Positions 15,957-26,300 of a DNA stretch of 64,000 nucleotides are shown here, piece by piece. The stretch covers positions 992,001 through 1,056,000 of the forward strand of contig NZ_WHUV01000002.1 of the NCBI RefSeq assembly GCF_009380155.1. The letters are read 5' to 3'. The first letter of the stretch is position 1. Each line of letters starts with the position of its first letter. Source of the stretch: Pseudomonas piscis. Its GTDB lineage: Bacteria > Pseudomonadota > Gammaproteobacteria > Pseudomonadales > Pseudomonadaceae. The notes under the pieces were generated by a model. It saw only the letters and a list, made by a program, of their open reading frames with translations, did not search any database and had not been told where the DNA came from. Position numbers and translations under genes: made by a program.

Positions 15957-17969
15957 TCAGTGCAGGCTGCCCTGGCGCTGCGCCAGCAACAGGGCCTCAT
16001 CGCATTTCGGGCAGAACTCGTGCTCGCCATCCAGGTAGCCGTGTACCGGGCAGATGGAGAAGGTCGGGGTGATCGTCAGGTATGGCAGGCGGAACCGCTC
16101 CAGCGCCCGGCGCACCAGTTGCTTGCAGGCCTGGGCCGAGGAAATCCGCTCGGCCATGTACAGGTGCAGCACCGTGCCGCCGGTGTACTTGCATTGCAGC
16201 TCGTCCTGCAGTTCCAGGGCCTCGAACGGATCGTCGGTGTAGCCCACCGGCAGCTGCGAGGAGTTGGTGTAGTACGGTGCCTCATGGCAGCCGGCCTGGA
16301 GGATGCCGGGGAAGCGCTTGCGATCCTCCTTGGCGAAACGGTAGGTGGTGCCCTCGGCCGGCGTGGCTTCGAGGTTGTACAAATGCCCGGTCTCTTCCTG
16401 GAAGCGCACCAGGGTGGCGCGCACGTGGTCCAGCAGGTTCAGGGCGAAGCGCCGGCCCTGGGCGGTGTGCAGGCCCATCTGGTCGTCGCTGAAGTTGCGC
16501 AGCATCTCGTGCAGGCCGTTGACGCCGATGGTGGAGAAGTGATTGCGCAAGGTGCCCAGGTAGCGCTTGGTGTAGGGATACAGGCCGGCGTCCATGTGGT
16601 GCTGGATCACCTTGCGCTTGACCTCCAGGCTCTCCATGGCCAGTTCCATCAGCAGGTCCAGGCGCCGCAGCAAGCCGCTGGCATCGCCCTTGTACAGGTA
16701 GCCCAGGCGCGCGCAGTTGAGGGTCACTACGCCCAGTGAGCCGGTCTGCTCCGCCGAGCCGAACAGCCCGCCGCCGCGCTTGAGCAGTTCGCGCACGTCC
16801 AGTTGCAAGCGGCAGCACATGGAGCGCACCTGGTTGGGTTGCATGTCCGAGTTGAGGAAGTTCTGGAAGTACGGCAAGCCATAGCGGGCGGTCATCTGGA
16901 ACAGCCGCTCGGCGTTGTCGCTGTCCCAGGGAAAGTCATGGGTGATGTTGTAGGTGGGAATCGGGAAGGTGAACACCCGGCCCTTGGCGTCGCCGGCCTG
17001 CATGACCTCGATATAGGCGCGGTTGATCAGGTCCATTTCCTCTTGCAGCTCGCCATAGGCGAAAGGCATTTCCTCCCCGCCGATCACCGGGATCTGCTCG
17101 CGCAGATCCTGCGGGCATACCCAGTCGAAGGTCAGGTTGGTGAAGGGGGTCTGGGTTCCCCAGCGCGACGGTACGTTGAGGTTGTAGATGAACTCCTGGA
17201 TGGCCTGGCGCACCTCTTCGAAACCCAGCCGGTCCTTGCGCACATAGGGCGCAAGATAGGTATCGAAGGAACTGAAGGCCTGGGCCCCGGCCCATTCGTT
17301 CTGCAAGGTGCCAAGGAAGTTGACCATCTGCCCCAGGGCGCTGCCCAGGTGCTTGGGCGGCGCTGCCTCGACCCGCCCCGGCACGCCGTTGAGGCCCTCG
17401 TGCAGCAGGGTGCGCAGGGACCAGCCGGCGCAATAGCCGGCGAGCATGTCCAGGTCGTGGATGTGCAGGTCGGCCTCGCGGTGGGCGCGGCCAATGGCTT
17501 CGCTGTAGACCTCGTCGAGCCAGTAGTTGGCGGTGACCTTGCCGGATACGTTGAGGATCAGCCCGCCCAGGGAATAACCCTGGTTGGCATTGGCCTGGAC
17601 CCGCCAGTCCTGGCGGTCCAGGTACTCGTTCATCGAGGCCGCCACCTCCACCAGGGTCTTGCGGTCGCGGCGCAGGCGCCCGTGCTGTTCGCGGTAGACG
17701 ATGTAGGCGCGTAGCGAGAGGAAGTGCCCGGCATCCATCAGCACCCGTTCGACCCGGTCCTGGATCTGCTCCACATGCAGCTGCGGACACCCTTCCAGGT
17801 GGGCCAGGACCGCCGCCAAAAGGCCTTCGCTTTCGGCTTCGGCGTACTCGCCGGTGGCCTTGCCGGCCGCAATCAGCGCCTGGCGGATCTTGTCCGCGTC
17901 AAAGGCCACCAGGCTGCCATCGCGCTTGTGCAGCCGGTTGTGCCCCACTTCGATCAGTGTGCTGTGCAT
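15957..17969 (-). CDS. nrdD: Anaerobic ribonucleoside-triphosphate reductase, large part
   Basis: This 670-aa protein starts at ATG 17969 behind AGGAGG. It has an N-terminal ATP-cone (about residues 8-100: VGHNRLHKRDGSLVAFDADK) and then the ten-stranded barrel with CRLQLDVRELLKRGGGLFG and SLGVVTLNCARLGYL. The end contains the zinc site CPVHGYLDGEHEFCPKC. It stops in AQRQGSLH, without the glycyl-radical tail, which is on the next ORF. The enzyme makes dNTPs without oxygen, which fits a denitrifier. An Anr box (18055-18068) lies 86 bp upstream. Confidence 0.9.
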   Translation of the reverse strand: MHSTLIEVGHNRLHKRDGSLVAFDADKIRQALIAAGKATGEYAEAESEGLLAAVLAHLEGCPQLHVEQIQDRVERVLMDAGHFLSLRAYIVYREQHGRLRRDRKTLVEVAASMNEYLDRQDWRVQANANQGYSLGGLILNVSGKVTANYWLDEVYSEAIGRAHREADLHIHDLDMLAGYCAGWSLRTLLHEGLNGVPGRVEAAPPKHLGSALGQMVNFLGTLQNEWAGAQAFSSFDTYLAPYVRKDRLGFEEVRQAIQEFIYNLNVPSRWGTQTPFTNLTFDWVCPQDLREQIPVIGGEEMPFAYGELQEEMDLINRAYIEVMQAGDAKGRVFTFPIPTYNITHDFPWDSDNAERLFQMTARYGLPYFQNFLNSDMQPNQVRSMCCRLQLDVRELLKRGGGLFGSAEQTGSLGVVTLNCARLGYLYKGDASGLLRRLDLLMELAMESLEVKRKVIQHHMDAGLYPYTKRYLGTLRNHFSTIGVNGLHEMLRNFSDDQMGLHTAQGRRFALNLLDHVRATLVRFQEETGHLYNLEATPAEGTTYRFAKEDRKRFPGILQAGCHEAPYYTNSSQLPVGYTDDPFEALELQDELQCKYTGGTVLHLYMAERISSAQACKQLVRRALERFRLPYLTITPTFSICPVHGYLDGEHEFCPKCDEALLLAQRQGSLH

Positions 17970-17993
17970 CCACCCTCCTGACACTACATATAG

Positions 17994-18015
17994 GTGTTTT
18001 GGAATTTCAAAACAC
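17994..18015. promoter_or_regulatory. Perfect inverted repeat upstream of nrdD
   Basis: The arms GTGTTTTG and CAAAACAC are perfect 8-bp complements around a 6-bp spacer, in the probable 5' untranslated region of nrdD. The adjoining ACACTACATATAGGTGT (17981-17997) loosely recalls an NrdR box but has one extra base. Function is open: operator or mRNA hairpin. Confidence 0.4.
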
Positions 18016-18054
18016 AAGATGCAGGGATATTACGGAGCATGAGATTGATTGCCA

Positions 18055-18068
18055 TTGATCGTGATCAA
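18055..18068 (-). promoter_or_regulatory. Anr/Dnr (FNR-type) box for nrdD
   Basis: TTGATCGTGATCAA is a perfect TTGAT-N4-ATCAA site. Read toward nrdD, a TAATAT-like -10 lies near 18027-18032, the right distance for a class II activated promoter. This supports anaerobic activation of nrdD-nrdG. Confidence 0.8.
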
Positions 18069-18098
18069 GTATTTTCCCGCTCCCCGGCGACTGCCCGA

Positions 18099-18363
18099 CG
18101 CCAAACCCTGTAACCGCTGCCGAGCAGCGCGAGACACCGCACGAGACCGCAGGACTCGCCAGGCAGGCAACACAATCCGCAAGGTTTGCGAGGTGTCAGG
18201 TTTGACGGCCCTGCGGGCCGGTCGCAGCCTCGCTGCGCTTGGCAGCGGCTACAAAAACGCGTCAACCGCATCTCAAAGGTGCACCCAACGCCATACCCTG
18301 TAGCCGCTGCCGAGCAGCGCGAGACACCGCACGAGACCGCAGGACTCGCCAGGCAGGCAACAC
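18099..18363. repeat. Direct repeat pair of about 75 bp in the nrdD-moaA gap
   Basis: Copies at about 18099-18173 and 18289-18363 differ at only about three positions. Each holds CGCTGCCGAGCAGCGCGAG and ends in CAGGCAGGCAACAC. Between them is a further GC-rich stem, including CTGCGGGCCGGTCGCAG. The 441-bp gap between nrdD and moaA contains these repeats, the Anr box and no recognisable gene. Confidence 0.7.
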
Positions 18364-18410
18364 CTTTCGCAAGGTTCTGCGGGATGGAAGGCTTGGCGGC
18401 GAGTGGCGCG

Positions 18411-19403
18411 TCAACCCCCACTCATGTTCATGAAGCGCACCAGTTGCACCGCGCCTTGGGGATCGAAGTCATGGCGCAGCGGCTTGCGCCGCAACGCCTG
18501 TTGCAGGGCATCGATCAGCGGCGCATCGTCCAGCGGATAGCGGCGCAGCAGGCCGCGCAAGTCCAGGGAATCTTCCTGGCCCAGGCACAGCAACAGCTTG
18601 CCTTCGACGGTCAGGCGCACCCGGTTGCAGGTGGCGCAGAAGTTGTGGCTGTTGGGTGAAATGAAACCGACGCGGGTTCGCGGATGCTCCACCAGGCGCA
18701 TGTAGCGCGCCGGGCCGCCGCTGTTCTCGGCGCTATCGAGCAAGGCATGGCGGCTGGCGATCAGCCGCCGCACCTGGTCGCTGGCACAGAACGCCTCGCC
18801 CCGCGAGCGCCCCACCTCCCCCAGCGGCATTTCCTCGATGAAGGTGATATCGATGCCCTGGTCGATAGCGTATTGCAGCAGCGCCGGCACCTCGTCGAAA
18901 TTGCGTCCCTGCATCACCACGCAGTTGAGCTTGATGCCTTCGAAACCGGCCTGCCGCGCGGCCTCGATACCGCGCAGCACCTGGTCCAGGTCACCGTTGC
19001 GGGTGATGGCCCGAAAGCGCTGGCCGTCCAGGCTGTCCAGGCTGATATTCAGCCGGCGCACCCCGGCGTAGGCCAGGGGCCGGGCCAGGCGCTGCAACTG
19101 CGTGCCGTTGGTGGTCATCACCAACTCCCGCAGGCCCGGCAAGGCCGCGATCTGCCGGCACAGCTCGACGATCCCCGGGCGCACCAGCGGTTCGCCGCCG
19201 GTCAGGCGGATCTTGCGTACACCCTGGCCGACGAACAGCGTGGCCAGGCGCAGCAATTCCTCCAGGGTCAGCACCTGCTGGCGCGGCAGGAACGTCATGT
19301 CGCTGGCCATGCAATAGACACAACGCAAATCGCAGCGATCGGTCACCGACAGGCGCAGGTAGTCGATCTGCCGCCCGAAGCCATCCTGCATCAACTTGCC
19401 CAT
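18411..19403 (-). CDS. moaA: GTP 3',8-cyclase, molybdopterin synthesis
   Basis: The protein has 330 aa from ATG 19403 (GGAG upstream). It has the N-terminal radical SAM cluster CDLRCVYC (Cys24, 28, 31), [11 protein letters not shown], a C-terminal second cluster CATCNRVRL...CLG, and the conserved Gly-Gly tail (MNMSGG). MoaA performs the first step of molybdenum cofactor synthesis from GTP. It closes the nar operon, as in P. aeruginosa (moaA1), so cofactor supply is tied to nitrate reductase expression. Confidence 0.92.
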   Translation of the reverse strand: MGKLMQDGFGRQIDYLRLSVTDRCDLRCVYCMASDMTFLPRQQVLTLEELLRLATLFVGQGVRKIRLTGGEPLVRPGIVELCRQIAALPGLRELVMTTNGTQLQRLARPLAYAGVRRLNISLDSLDGQRFRAITRNGDLDQVLRGIEAARQAGFEGIKLNCVVMQGRNFDEVPALLQYAIDQGIDITFIEEMPLGEVGRSRGEAFCASDQVRRLIASRHALLDSAENSGGPARYMRLVEHPRTRVGFISPNSHNFCATCNRVRLTVEGKLLLCLGQEDSLDLRGLLRRYPLDDAPLIDALQQALRRKPLRHDFDPQGAVQLVRFMNMSGG

Positions 19404-19413
19404 GCTCCTGCTC

Positions 19414-20337
19414 CTATTGCACCAGCGGCGAATCGGCACCCTGCAGGCGGATCCCGCGGATGTCCGCGGCGCCCACCAGGGTCTGCAGGTACTGCACCAC
19501 CGCCTTCTGCCATACCCCCTGCTGCAGCTGGGTACGGATCGCCGTGGCCACCGCCTCGTAGGGCAAGGGCTGGCCCTCGATCCGCTGGTCGACGCTCAGC
19601 ACGTGCCAGCCATAACGACTCTCCAAAGGCTTGGCCACCAGGCCCTGGGCCTGGGTGAACAACTGGCGCTCCAGCTCCGGCACGGTCTGGCCCTTGCTGA
19701 TCTGCCCCAACTCGCCGCCCTGCTCCTTGGACGGACAGGCCGAGTACTTGCGCGCCAGCTCGGCGAACTGCCCGGGGAACTGCACCAACCGCTCGCAGAG
19801 AATCTGCGCCTGGGTTAAGGCCTGGGCCCGCGCCTGGGCATCGTCCGGGGCGCACTCGAGCAGGATATGCCGCACCGCCAGCAGCGGCGCGCTGTGGAAG
19901 CGCCCGCGGTTGCTGGCGTAGTAGCGCTGGCAGCTGGCCTCGTCGCATTCGGGCACCTGCACCTCATGTTCCAGGAGCAAGCGGGTGGCCGCCTCCTCCT
20001 GGTTCTCCCCGGCCCCGAGCCGGGCCCCAAGGCCCAGCTCGGCGATCCGTTGCTGCAGCAGCTCGCGGATCACCAGCGCCCTGGCGGCCAGGAACACCGC
20101 CTCCTGGCGATCGGCCGCTGGATGGTATTGCAGCTCCTGGGCCATGGCCTGGGGCTCGATCAGGGTGCCGTTGACACTGACCACCGGCCATTCCTGCTCA
20201 CTGCTGGCAATCAGCTGCGGCGTTACCTCCACCGCCAGCTCCGGCCCCTGCCCCACCGCCTGGGGCGGGTGCACTGCCGAGGAGGAGCAGCCGCCATTGC
20301 CACCCCCATTACCGCCACATCCGCATCCACTGGTCAT
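19414..20337 (-). CDS. PpiC-type peptidyl-prolyl isomerase of the nar operon
   Basis: This 307-aa protein opens with a Cys/Gly-rich tail ([19 protein letters not shown]), then an N-terminal helical part, and a parvulin domain at about residues 150-255 ([36 protein letters not shown]). There is no signal peptide, so it acts in the cytosol. It lies 11 bp from narI and 11 bp from moaA. A folding role for nitrate reductase subunits is inferred from its fixed place in nar operons. The Cys-rich start could bind metal; that is a guess. Confidence 0.82.
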   Translation of the reverse strand: MTSGCGCGGNGGGNGGCSSSAVHPPQAVGQGPELAVEVTPQLIASSEQEWPVVSVNGTLIEPQAMAQELQYHPAADRQEAVFLAARALVIRELLQQRIAELGLGARLGAGENQEEAATRLLLEHEVQVPECDEASCQRYYASNRGRFHSAPLLAVRHILLECAPDDAQARAQALTQAQILCERLVQFPGQFAELARKYSACPSKEQGGELGQISKGQTVPELERQLFTQAQGLVAKPLESRYGWHVLSVDQRIEGQPLPYEAVATAIRTQLQQGVWQKAVVQYLQTLVGAADIRGIRLQGADSPLVQ

Positions 20338-20347
20338 GGTCGCCTCC

Positions 20348-21028
20348 TCAGGCTTTGTGCCGCACGATTTGATAACGCCGGCCCAGGTACCACACCGGGG
20401 CACTGACGATGTGCACCAGGCGGGTAAAGGGAAACAGCACGAACAGGCTCAGGCCCAGCAGCACATGCAGCTTGTACACCAGGGCCACCGGGGCGATGGC
20501 CGCCGCCGCATCCACCGGCCGCAACAGCACGGTGTACTGCGCCCAGTCGGCGAGCATCACCATCACCGAACCGTCCATGTGCCCGGTGGAGGCGACGATG
20601 GTCAGCAAGCCCAGCAGCAACTGGGCCAGCAGCACCAGCAGGATCAGGATGTCCGAAGTGCTGGAGGTCGCCCGTACCCGAGGGTCGGTCAGGCGTCGCT
20701 TGATCAGCAGCACCAGGCCCAGCAGGCACAGGAGGCCGAAAAAGCCACCGGAAACCATGGCCAGCAGTTGCTTGTGCTCGGTGCTGATCACGTGGTGATA
20801 GACCGAGGCCGGGGTCAGCAAGCCGACGAAATGCCCGGCCAGGACGAACAGCACGCCGATGTGAAACAGGTTGCTCGCCAGCCGCATGCCACGGCTGGAG
20901 AGCATCTGGCTGGAGCCGGCCCTCCAGGTGTACTGGGACAGGTCGAACCGCGCCCAACTGCCCAGCAGGCAGATCGCCAGGGCCACATAGGGATACACCC
21001 CGAACAACAACAGGTTCCACTTAGACAT
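20348..21028 (-). CDS. narI: Respiratory nitrate reductase gamma subunit
   Basis: The 226-aa membrane protein has five hydrophobic helices and the histidine-rich segments for two b haems (NLFHIGVLFVLAGHFVGLL and YKLHVLLGLSLFVLFPFTRLVH). It takes electrons from ubiquinol at the periplasmic side and passes them to NarH. Its ATG overlaps the narJ stop by 8 bp. Confidence 0.93.
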   Translation of the reverse strand: MSKWNLLLFGVYPYVALAICLLGSWARFDLSQYTWRAGSSQMLSSRGMRLASNLFHIGVLFVLAGHFVGLLTPASVYHHVISTEHKQLLAMVSGGFFGLLCLLGLVLLIKRRLTDPRVRATSSTSDILILLVLLAQLLLGLLTIVASTGHMDGSVMVMLADWAQYTVLLRPVDAAAAIAPVALVYKLHVLLGLSLFVLFPFTRLVHIVSAPVWYLGRRYQIVRHKA

Positions 21029-21776
21029 TACCCACCTCCCCGGCCGGCTTGCGGGCCAGCCCTTGATCCTGAAAATCCACCCAGTGCAGCGGCACCGCGC
21101 TTTCCTCCCGGGGCTTGCCCGGCGCACTGGCCTGTCCGGCGCAACGGTCCTGCTGCTGGGCCTGGAGGAAGTCCACCGCCTCCTCCTCCCAGATCTTGTC
21201 CAGGGCCTCCAGGGAGCCGTCGCGCTGCTCCGCCGCCACCTGCTCACGCACATCGGCCACGGCCTGGTGCGGCTCGGCCCCAGCGATCTGCAACAAGGCG
21301 CGGAAGCAGCCGGCATAGAAGCTCTCGCGCTCCTCCAGGCGGGCGGCGAGCAGCGCCAGCAGGTGCGCGACATCGGCCAGGCCCTCGCGCGCCTCCAGCT
21401 CATCGCGAGTCGACAGGTACTCCAGGTACAGCGGGATGTAGTCCGGCAGCTCCTTGACGCCCAGGTCGAAACCCGCCGCCTCGTACTGGGCCAGCAGGTC
21501 GACCATGGCCTGGCCGCGATCGCGGGACTCGCCGTGCACGTGCTCGAACAGCAGCAGCGACAGCGAGCGGCCCCGGCCGAACAGCGCCCCGTAGTGTTCC
21601 TGGCGGTCCATCAGGTCGTTGTTGCAGATCAGCTCCAGCAGTTCGAACAGCGCCCCGCGCTGGCGCGGGCTGATCTCCCGGGCCTGGATGATCGCCTGCT
21701 CCAGTTCGTCGCGGCCCGCGACCAGTTCCTGGGTCGGGTAGTCGAGCAGCAGTGAAATCACCTTGAGAATGCGCAT
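21021..21776 (-). CDS. narJ: Nitrate reductase assembly chaperone
   Basis: This 251-aa protein starts MRILKVISLLLDYPTQEL, typical of NarJ/TorD-family chaperones. It helps insert the molybdenum cofactor into NarG before membrane docking and is not part of the final enzyme. The start at 21776 is preferred because GGAGGA precedes it. It begins 2 nt after the narH stop. Confidence 0.92.
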   Translation of the reverse strand: MRILKVISLLLDYPTQELVAGRDELEQAIIQAREISPRQRGALFELLELICNNDLMDRQEHYGALFGRGRSLSLLLFEHVHGESRDRGQAMVDLLAQYEAAGFDLGVKELPDYIPLYLEYLSTRDELEAREGLADVAHLLALLAARLEERESFYAGCFRALLQIAGAEPHQAVADVREQVAAEQRDGSLEALDKIWEEEAVDFLQAQQQDRCAGQASAPGKPREESAVPLHWVDFQDQGLARKPAGEVGNV

Positions 21777-21778
21777 GG

Positions 21779-23317
21779 TCAGTCCTCCCACAGCTGGACG
21801 GTCTTGATGATGTCGCGGCGGTTGGCCTTCTTCGCGCCGAACAGGTTGGTGTCGGAACTGCCGCTGCAGCCGCTGCCGAAGCTGAAGCCGCAGCCCGAAC
21901 GCTCGGCGAAGGCGTCGCTCATGGCCTCTTCGCGATGGGCGCTGGGCACCACGTAGCGATCTTCGTAGTTGGCGATGGCCAGGTAGCGGTACATCTCCTC
22001 GACCTGGGCCACGCTCAGGCCGACGTCGGCCAGGACTTGCAGGTCCGGCGTGCCGTCCACCTGTTCCGAGCGCTTGTAGGCGCGCATCGCCAGCAGGCGC
22101 TTGAGCGCGCGCCGCACCGGTCGCTCGTCACCGGCGGTCAGCAGGTTGGCCAGGTAGCGCAACGGAATGCGCAGGCTGTCGACATCCGGGATCACCCCGC
22201 TCATACCCACGGTGCCGGCCGCCGCGGCGTTCTGGATCGGCGACAGCGGCGGCACGTACCAGACCATCGGCAAGGTCCGGTATTCCGGGTGTAGCGGCAG
22301 CGCCAGTTGCCAGTCCACGGCCATCTTGTACACCGGCGAGCGCTGCGCGGCGTCGATCACCGACTGCGGCACGCCATCGGCCAGGGCCTGGCGGATCACC
22401 GCCGGATCGTGGGGGTCGAGGAAGATCTCCAGCTGCTTCTGGTACAGGTCCTGCTCGTCGGCGGTGCTGGCCACCTCGCTGATGCGGTCGGCATCGTAGA
22501 GCAGCACGCCGAGGTAGCGAATGCGCCCGACGCAGGTCTCGGCGCACACGGTGGGCATGCCGGCCTCGATCCGTGGGTAGCAGAAGATGCACTTCTCGGA
22601 CTTGCCGCTCTTCCAGTTGAAATAGATCTTCTTGTACGGGCAGCCGCTGATGCACATGCGCCAGCCACGGCACTTCTCCTGGTCGATCAGGACGATGCCG
22701 TCTTCCTCGCGCTTGTAGATCGCCCCGCTCGGGCAGGACGCCGCGCAGGCCGGGTTCAGGCAGTGCTCGCACAGGCGCGGCAGGTACATCATGAAGGTGT
22801 TTTCGTACTCACCGTAGATGTCCGCCTGGATCTGGTCGAAGTTGCGATCCTTGCGGCGCTTGGCGAACTCGCTGCCCAGGATCTCCTCCCAGTTGGGCCC
22901 CCACTCGATCTTCTCCATGCGCTTGCCCGACACCACCGAGCGTGGTCGCGCGGTGGGCTGGTGGTTGCCCGAAGGCGCGGTGTGCAGGTGCTGGTAGTCG
23001 AAGTCGAAGGGCTCGTAGTAGTCGTCCAGACCGGGCAGCTCGGGGTTGGCGAAGATATTGGCCAACACCCGGAACTTGCCGCCGATGCGCGGGTTGATCG
23101 AGCCATTGGCGTTGCGCACCCAACCGCCCTTCCACTTGTCCTGGTTCTCCCACTCCTTGGGGTAGCCGATCCCGGGCTTGGTCTCGACGTTGTTGAACCA
23201 GGCGTATTCCATACCCTCACGGCTGGTCCAGACGTTCTTGCAGGTGACCGAGCAGGTGTGGCAGCCAATGCATTTGTCCAGGTTCAGGACCATGCCGATT
23301 TGCGAACGGATCTTCAT
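21779..23317 (-). CDS. narH: Respiratory nitrate reductase beta subunit
   Basis: This 512-aa iron-sulfur subunit has the four cysteine groups expected: KCIGCHTCSVTCKN (Cys16-26), CEHCLNPACAASCPSGA, CRGWRMCISGCPYKK, where Trp replaces one Cys for the 3Fe-4S cluster, and CIFCYPRIEAGMPTVCAETC. It relays electrons from NarI to NarG. Length matches the P. aeruginosa protein. Confidence 0.95.
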   Translation of the reverse strand: MKIRSQIGMVLNLDKCIGCHTCSVTCKNVWTSREGMEYAWFNNVETKPGIGYPKEWENQDKWKGGWVRNANGSINPRIGGKFRVLANIFANPELPGLDDYYEPFDFDYQHLHTAPSGNHQPTARPRSVVSGKRMEKIEWGPNWEEILGSEFAKRRKDRNFDQIQADIYGEYENTFMMYLPRLCEHCLNPACAASCPSGAIYKREEDGIVLIDQEKCRGWRMCISGCPYKKIYFNWKSGKSEKCIFCYPRIEAGMPTVCAETCVGRIRYLGVLLYDADRISEVASTADEQDLYQKQLEIFLDPHDPAVIRQALADGVPQSVIDAAQRSPVYKMAVDWQLALPLHPEYRTLPMVWYVPPLSPIQNAAAAGTVGMSGVIPDVDSLRIPLRYLANLLTAGDERPVRRALKRLLAMRAYKRSEQVDGTPDLQVLADVGLSVAQVEEMYRYLAIANYEDRYVVPSAHREEAMSDAFAERSGCGFSFGSGCSGSSDTNLFGAKKANRRDIIKTVQLWED

Positions 23318-23328
23318 GACTGCATTCC

Positions 23329-26300
23329 TCATTCCATCTCGGTGGGCAACGGCTGTGGCAGCTCGTCGCCACGGGAACCGTCGAGCCAGTCGACCTCGGC
23401 CATCTTGCGCACCACGACGAACTCGTCGCGGTTGCAACCGACCGTGCCGTAATAGTTGAAACCGTAGGCCTGCTGGGCATAGCCGCCGATCATGTGGGTG
23501 GGCTTGAGCACCACCCGGGTCACCGAGTTGTGGTGGCCGCCACGGGTGCCGGTGGTCTCGGAACCGGGCACGTTCACGATCCGTTCCTGGGCGTGGTACA
23601 TCATCACCATGCCCTCCTTGACCCGCTGGCTGACAACCGCCCGGGCGGTCGCCGCGCCGTTGGCGTTGAAACACTCGATCCAGTCGTTGTCCTGGATACC
23701 GGCGCGCTTGGCGTCGATCTCCGAGAGCCAGACGATCGGCCCGCCACGGCTCAGGGTGAGCATCAGCAGGTTGTCGCTGTAGGTGCTGTGGATCCCCCAC
23801 TTCTGGTGCGGGGTGATCCAGTTGAGGACGATCTCCGGATTGCCGTTGGCGCGTTTGCCCTTCACCGCTTCGATGGTCCGGGTGTCCACCGGTGGCCGGT
23901 AGTTCATCAACTGCTCGCCGAAGGCCTGCATCCACGGGTGGTCCTGGTAGAACTGCTGGCGCCCGGTGATGGTGCGCCACGGGATGTTCTCGTGGACGTT
24001 GGTGTAGCCGGCGTTGTAGCTCACGTGGTCGTCTTCCAGGCCGGACCAGGTCGGGCTGGAGATGATCTTGCGCGGCTGGGCCTGGATATCGCGGAAGCGG
24101 ATCGCCTCATGGGCCTTGGATTGCGCCAGGTGGCTGTGGTCGATACCGGTAAACCGCGACAGGGCTTCCCAGGCCTTGAGCGCAACGCGACCGTTGGTTT
24201 CCGGGGCCAGGGACAGCACCACTTCGGCGGCGTCGATGGCGGTGTCGATCTTCGGCCGGCCCTGGCTGACGCCCGCCTCCTGCTCGCGGTAGTTCAACTC
24301 GCCGAGCAGTTGGACTTCCTCCTCGGTATTCCAGTTGATGCCCTTGCCGCCGTTGCCGAGCTTTTCCAGCAACGGGCCCAGGGAAGTGAACTGCTTGTAG
24401 ATGTTCGGGTAGTTGCGCTCCACCACTTGCAGGTTCGGCGCATTCTTGCCCGGTTGCGGCGCCACTCCGGCGCTCTTCCAGTCGCTGCCGCCGAAGGGTT
24501 GGGCCAGCTCGCCGACGCTGTCATGCAGCAGCGGCACGGTGACCAGGTCCTGCTCGACCCCCAGGTGCCCTGCGCTCATCTCGGAGAAGGCCTTGGCGAT
24601 GCTCTTGTAGATCTCCCAGTCGGTGCGCGATTCCCAGGCCGGGTCGATGGCCGCCGACAGCGGGTGGATGAAGGGGTGCATGTCCGAGGTGTTCATGTCG
24701 TCCTTCTCGTACCAGGTCGCGGTCGGCAGGACGATGTCGGAATACACGCAGGTCGAGGACATGCGGAAATCCAGGGTGGTGACCAGGTCCAGCTTGCCGG
24801 TCGGGCCCTGCTCGACCCATTCGGCTTCTTGCGGCTTGCAGTCGCCGGACTGGCCGATGTCCTCGTTCATCACGCCGTTGCGGGTGCCCAGCAGGTACTT
24901 GAGCATGTACTCGTGGCCCTTGCCGGAGGAGCCCAGCAGGTTGGAACGCCAGATGAACATGTTACGCGGGAAGTTGGCCGGATCGTCCGGCTGCTCGCAG
25001 GCGAAGCGCAGGCTGCCGTCCTGCCAGGCCTTGACCACGTAGTCCTTGGGCGCCATGCCGGCCGCGGCGGCGTCGCGGCAGATGTGCAGCGGGTTGCTGC
25101 TGAACTGCGGCGAGCTGGGCAGCCAGCCGGCGCGCTCGGCGCGGATGTTGTAGTCCAGGGCGTGCTCGGGGAACTGGCTCTTGTCGGCCAGGGGCGAGAG
25201 CACGTCGTGCATGTTCATCTTCTCGTGGCGCCACTGCGAGCTGTGGGCATAGAAGAAACTGGTGCCGTTCATCTGCCGGGGTGGCCGGCTCCAGTCCAGG
25301 CCGAAGGTCAGGGGCAGCCAGCCGCACTGCGGGCGCAGTTTCTCCTGGCCGACGTAGTGGGCCCAGCCGCCACCGGTCTGGCCGATGCAGCCGCAGAGCA
25401 TGAGCATGTTGATCAGCCCGCGGTAGCTCATGTCCATGTGGTACCAGTGGTTGAGCGCCGCGCCGAGGATGATCATCGAGCGGCCACGGGTCTTGTCGGC
25501 GTTGTCGGCGAACTCCCGGGCGATCTGGATCGCCTTCTCGCGGCTGACGCCGGTGATCTGCTCCTGCCAGGCCGGGGTCCCGGGTACGTTGGCATCGTCG
25601 TAGTCGCGAGCGACGTTGGCGCCGCCCAGGCCGCGGTCGATGGCCAGGTTGGCCGCCGACAGGTCGAACACCGTGGCCACCTTGACCTGGCTGCCGTCGG
25701 CCAGGGTCAGGCTGCGCACCGGCACCCGGCGAAACTGCACGGCATCGCCCGCCACATGCTCGAAGTGCTCGTGGCCGGCACCGGCGAAGTAGGGGAACGC
25801 CACCTCGGCGACGTCGCCGCCGATCAGGCTCAAGCGCAGGTCGATCTCGCGCCCGGTGCCACCCTCGCGGGGCAGGATGTTCCACTTGCCCTGCTCGCCC
25901 CAGCGATAGCCGATCGAGCCTTGGGGCGAGACCAGCTGGTCATCGGCATCCAGAGCGATGGTCTTCCACTCGGGGTTGTTGTCCTGGCCCAGGTTGTCGG
26001 CCAGGTCCGAGGCGCGCAGGAAGCGGTCCGGCTGGTAGCCGGCGCCCGGCGCGGTGCCGAGCATCGGCTTGAGCAGCACCAGCACCGGCAGGTCGGTGTA
26101 GCGCTTGGCGTATTCGGTGAAATAGGCGCTGGGCCGCTCCAGGTGGAATTCCTTGAAGATCACATGGTTGAAGGCCTGGGCCAGGGCCGCGTCGGTCCCC
26201 TGCTTGGGGTTGAGCCACAGGTCGGTGAGCTTGGCCACCTCCGAATAGTCCGGGGTGATGGCCACGGTCTTGGTGCCCTTGTAGCGCACCTCGGTGAAGA

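Noticed and set aside
15923..15957. A sequencing frameshift as the cause of the NrdD split
   Set aside because: The stop is followed by 33 bp with a good AAGGAG site and a new ATG, and the small ORF continues coupled to nrdG, so two genes are more likely than an error.
21779..23980. Longer narH frame extending past 23317
   Set aside because: The extension overlaps narG in another frame and has no NarH sequence; the true start is MKIRSQIGMVLN at 23317.
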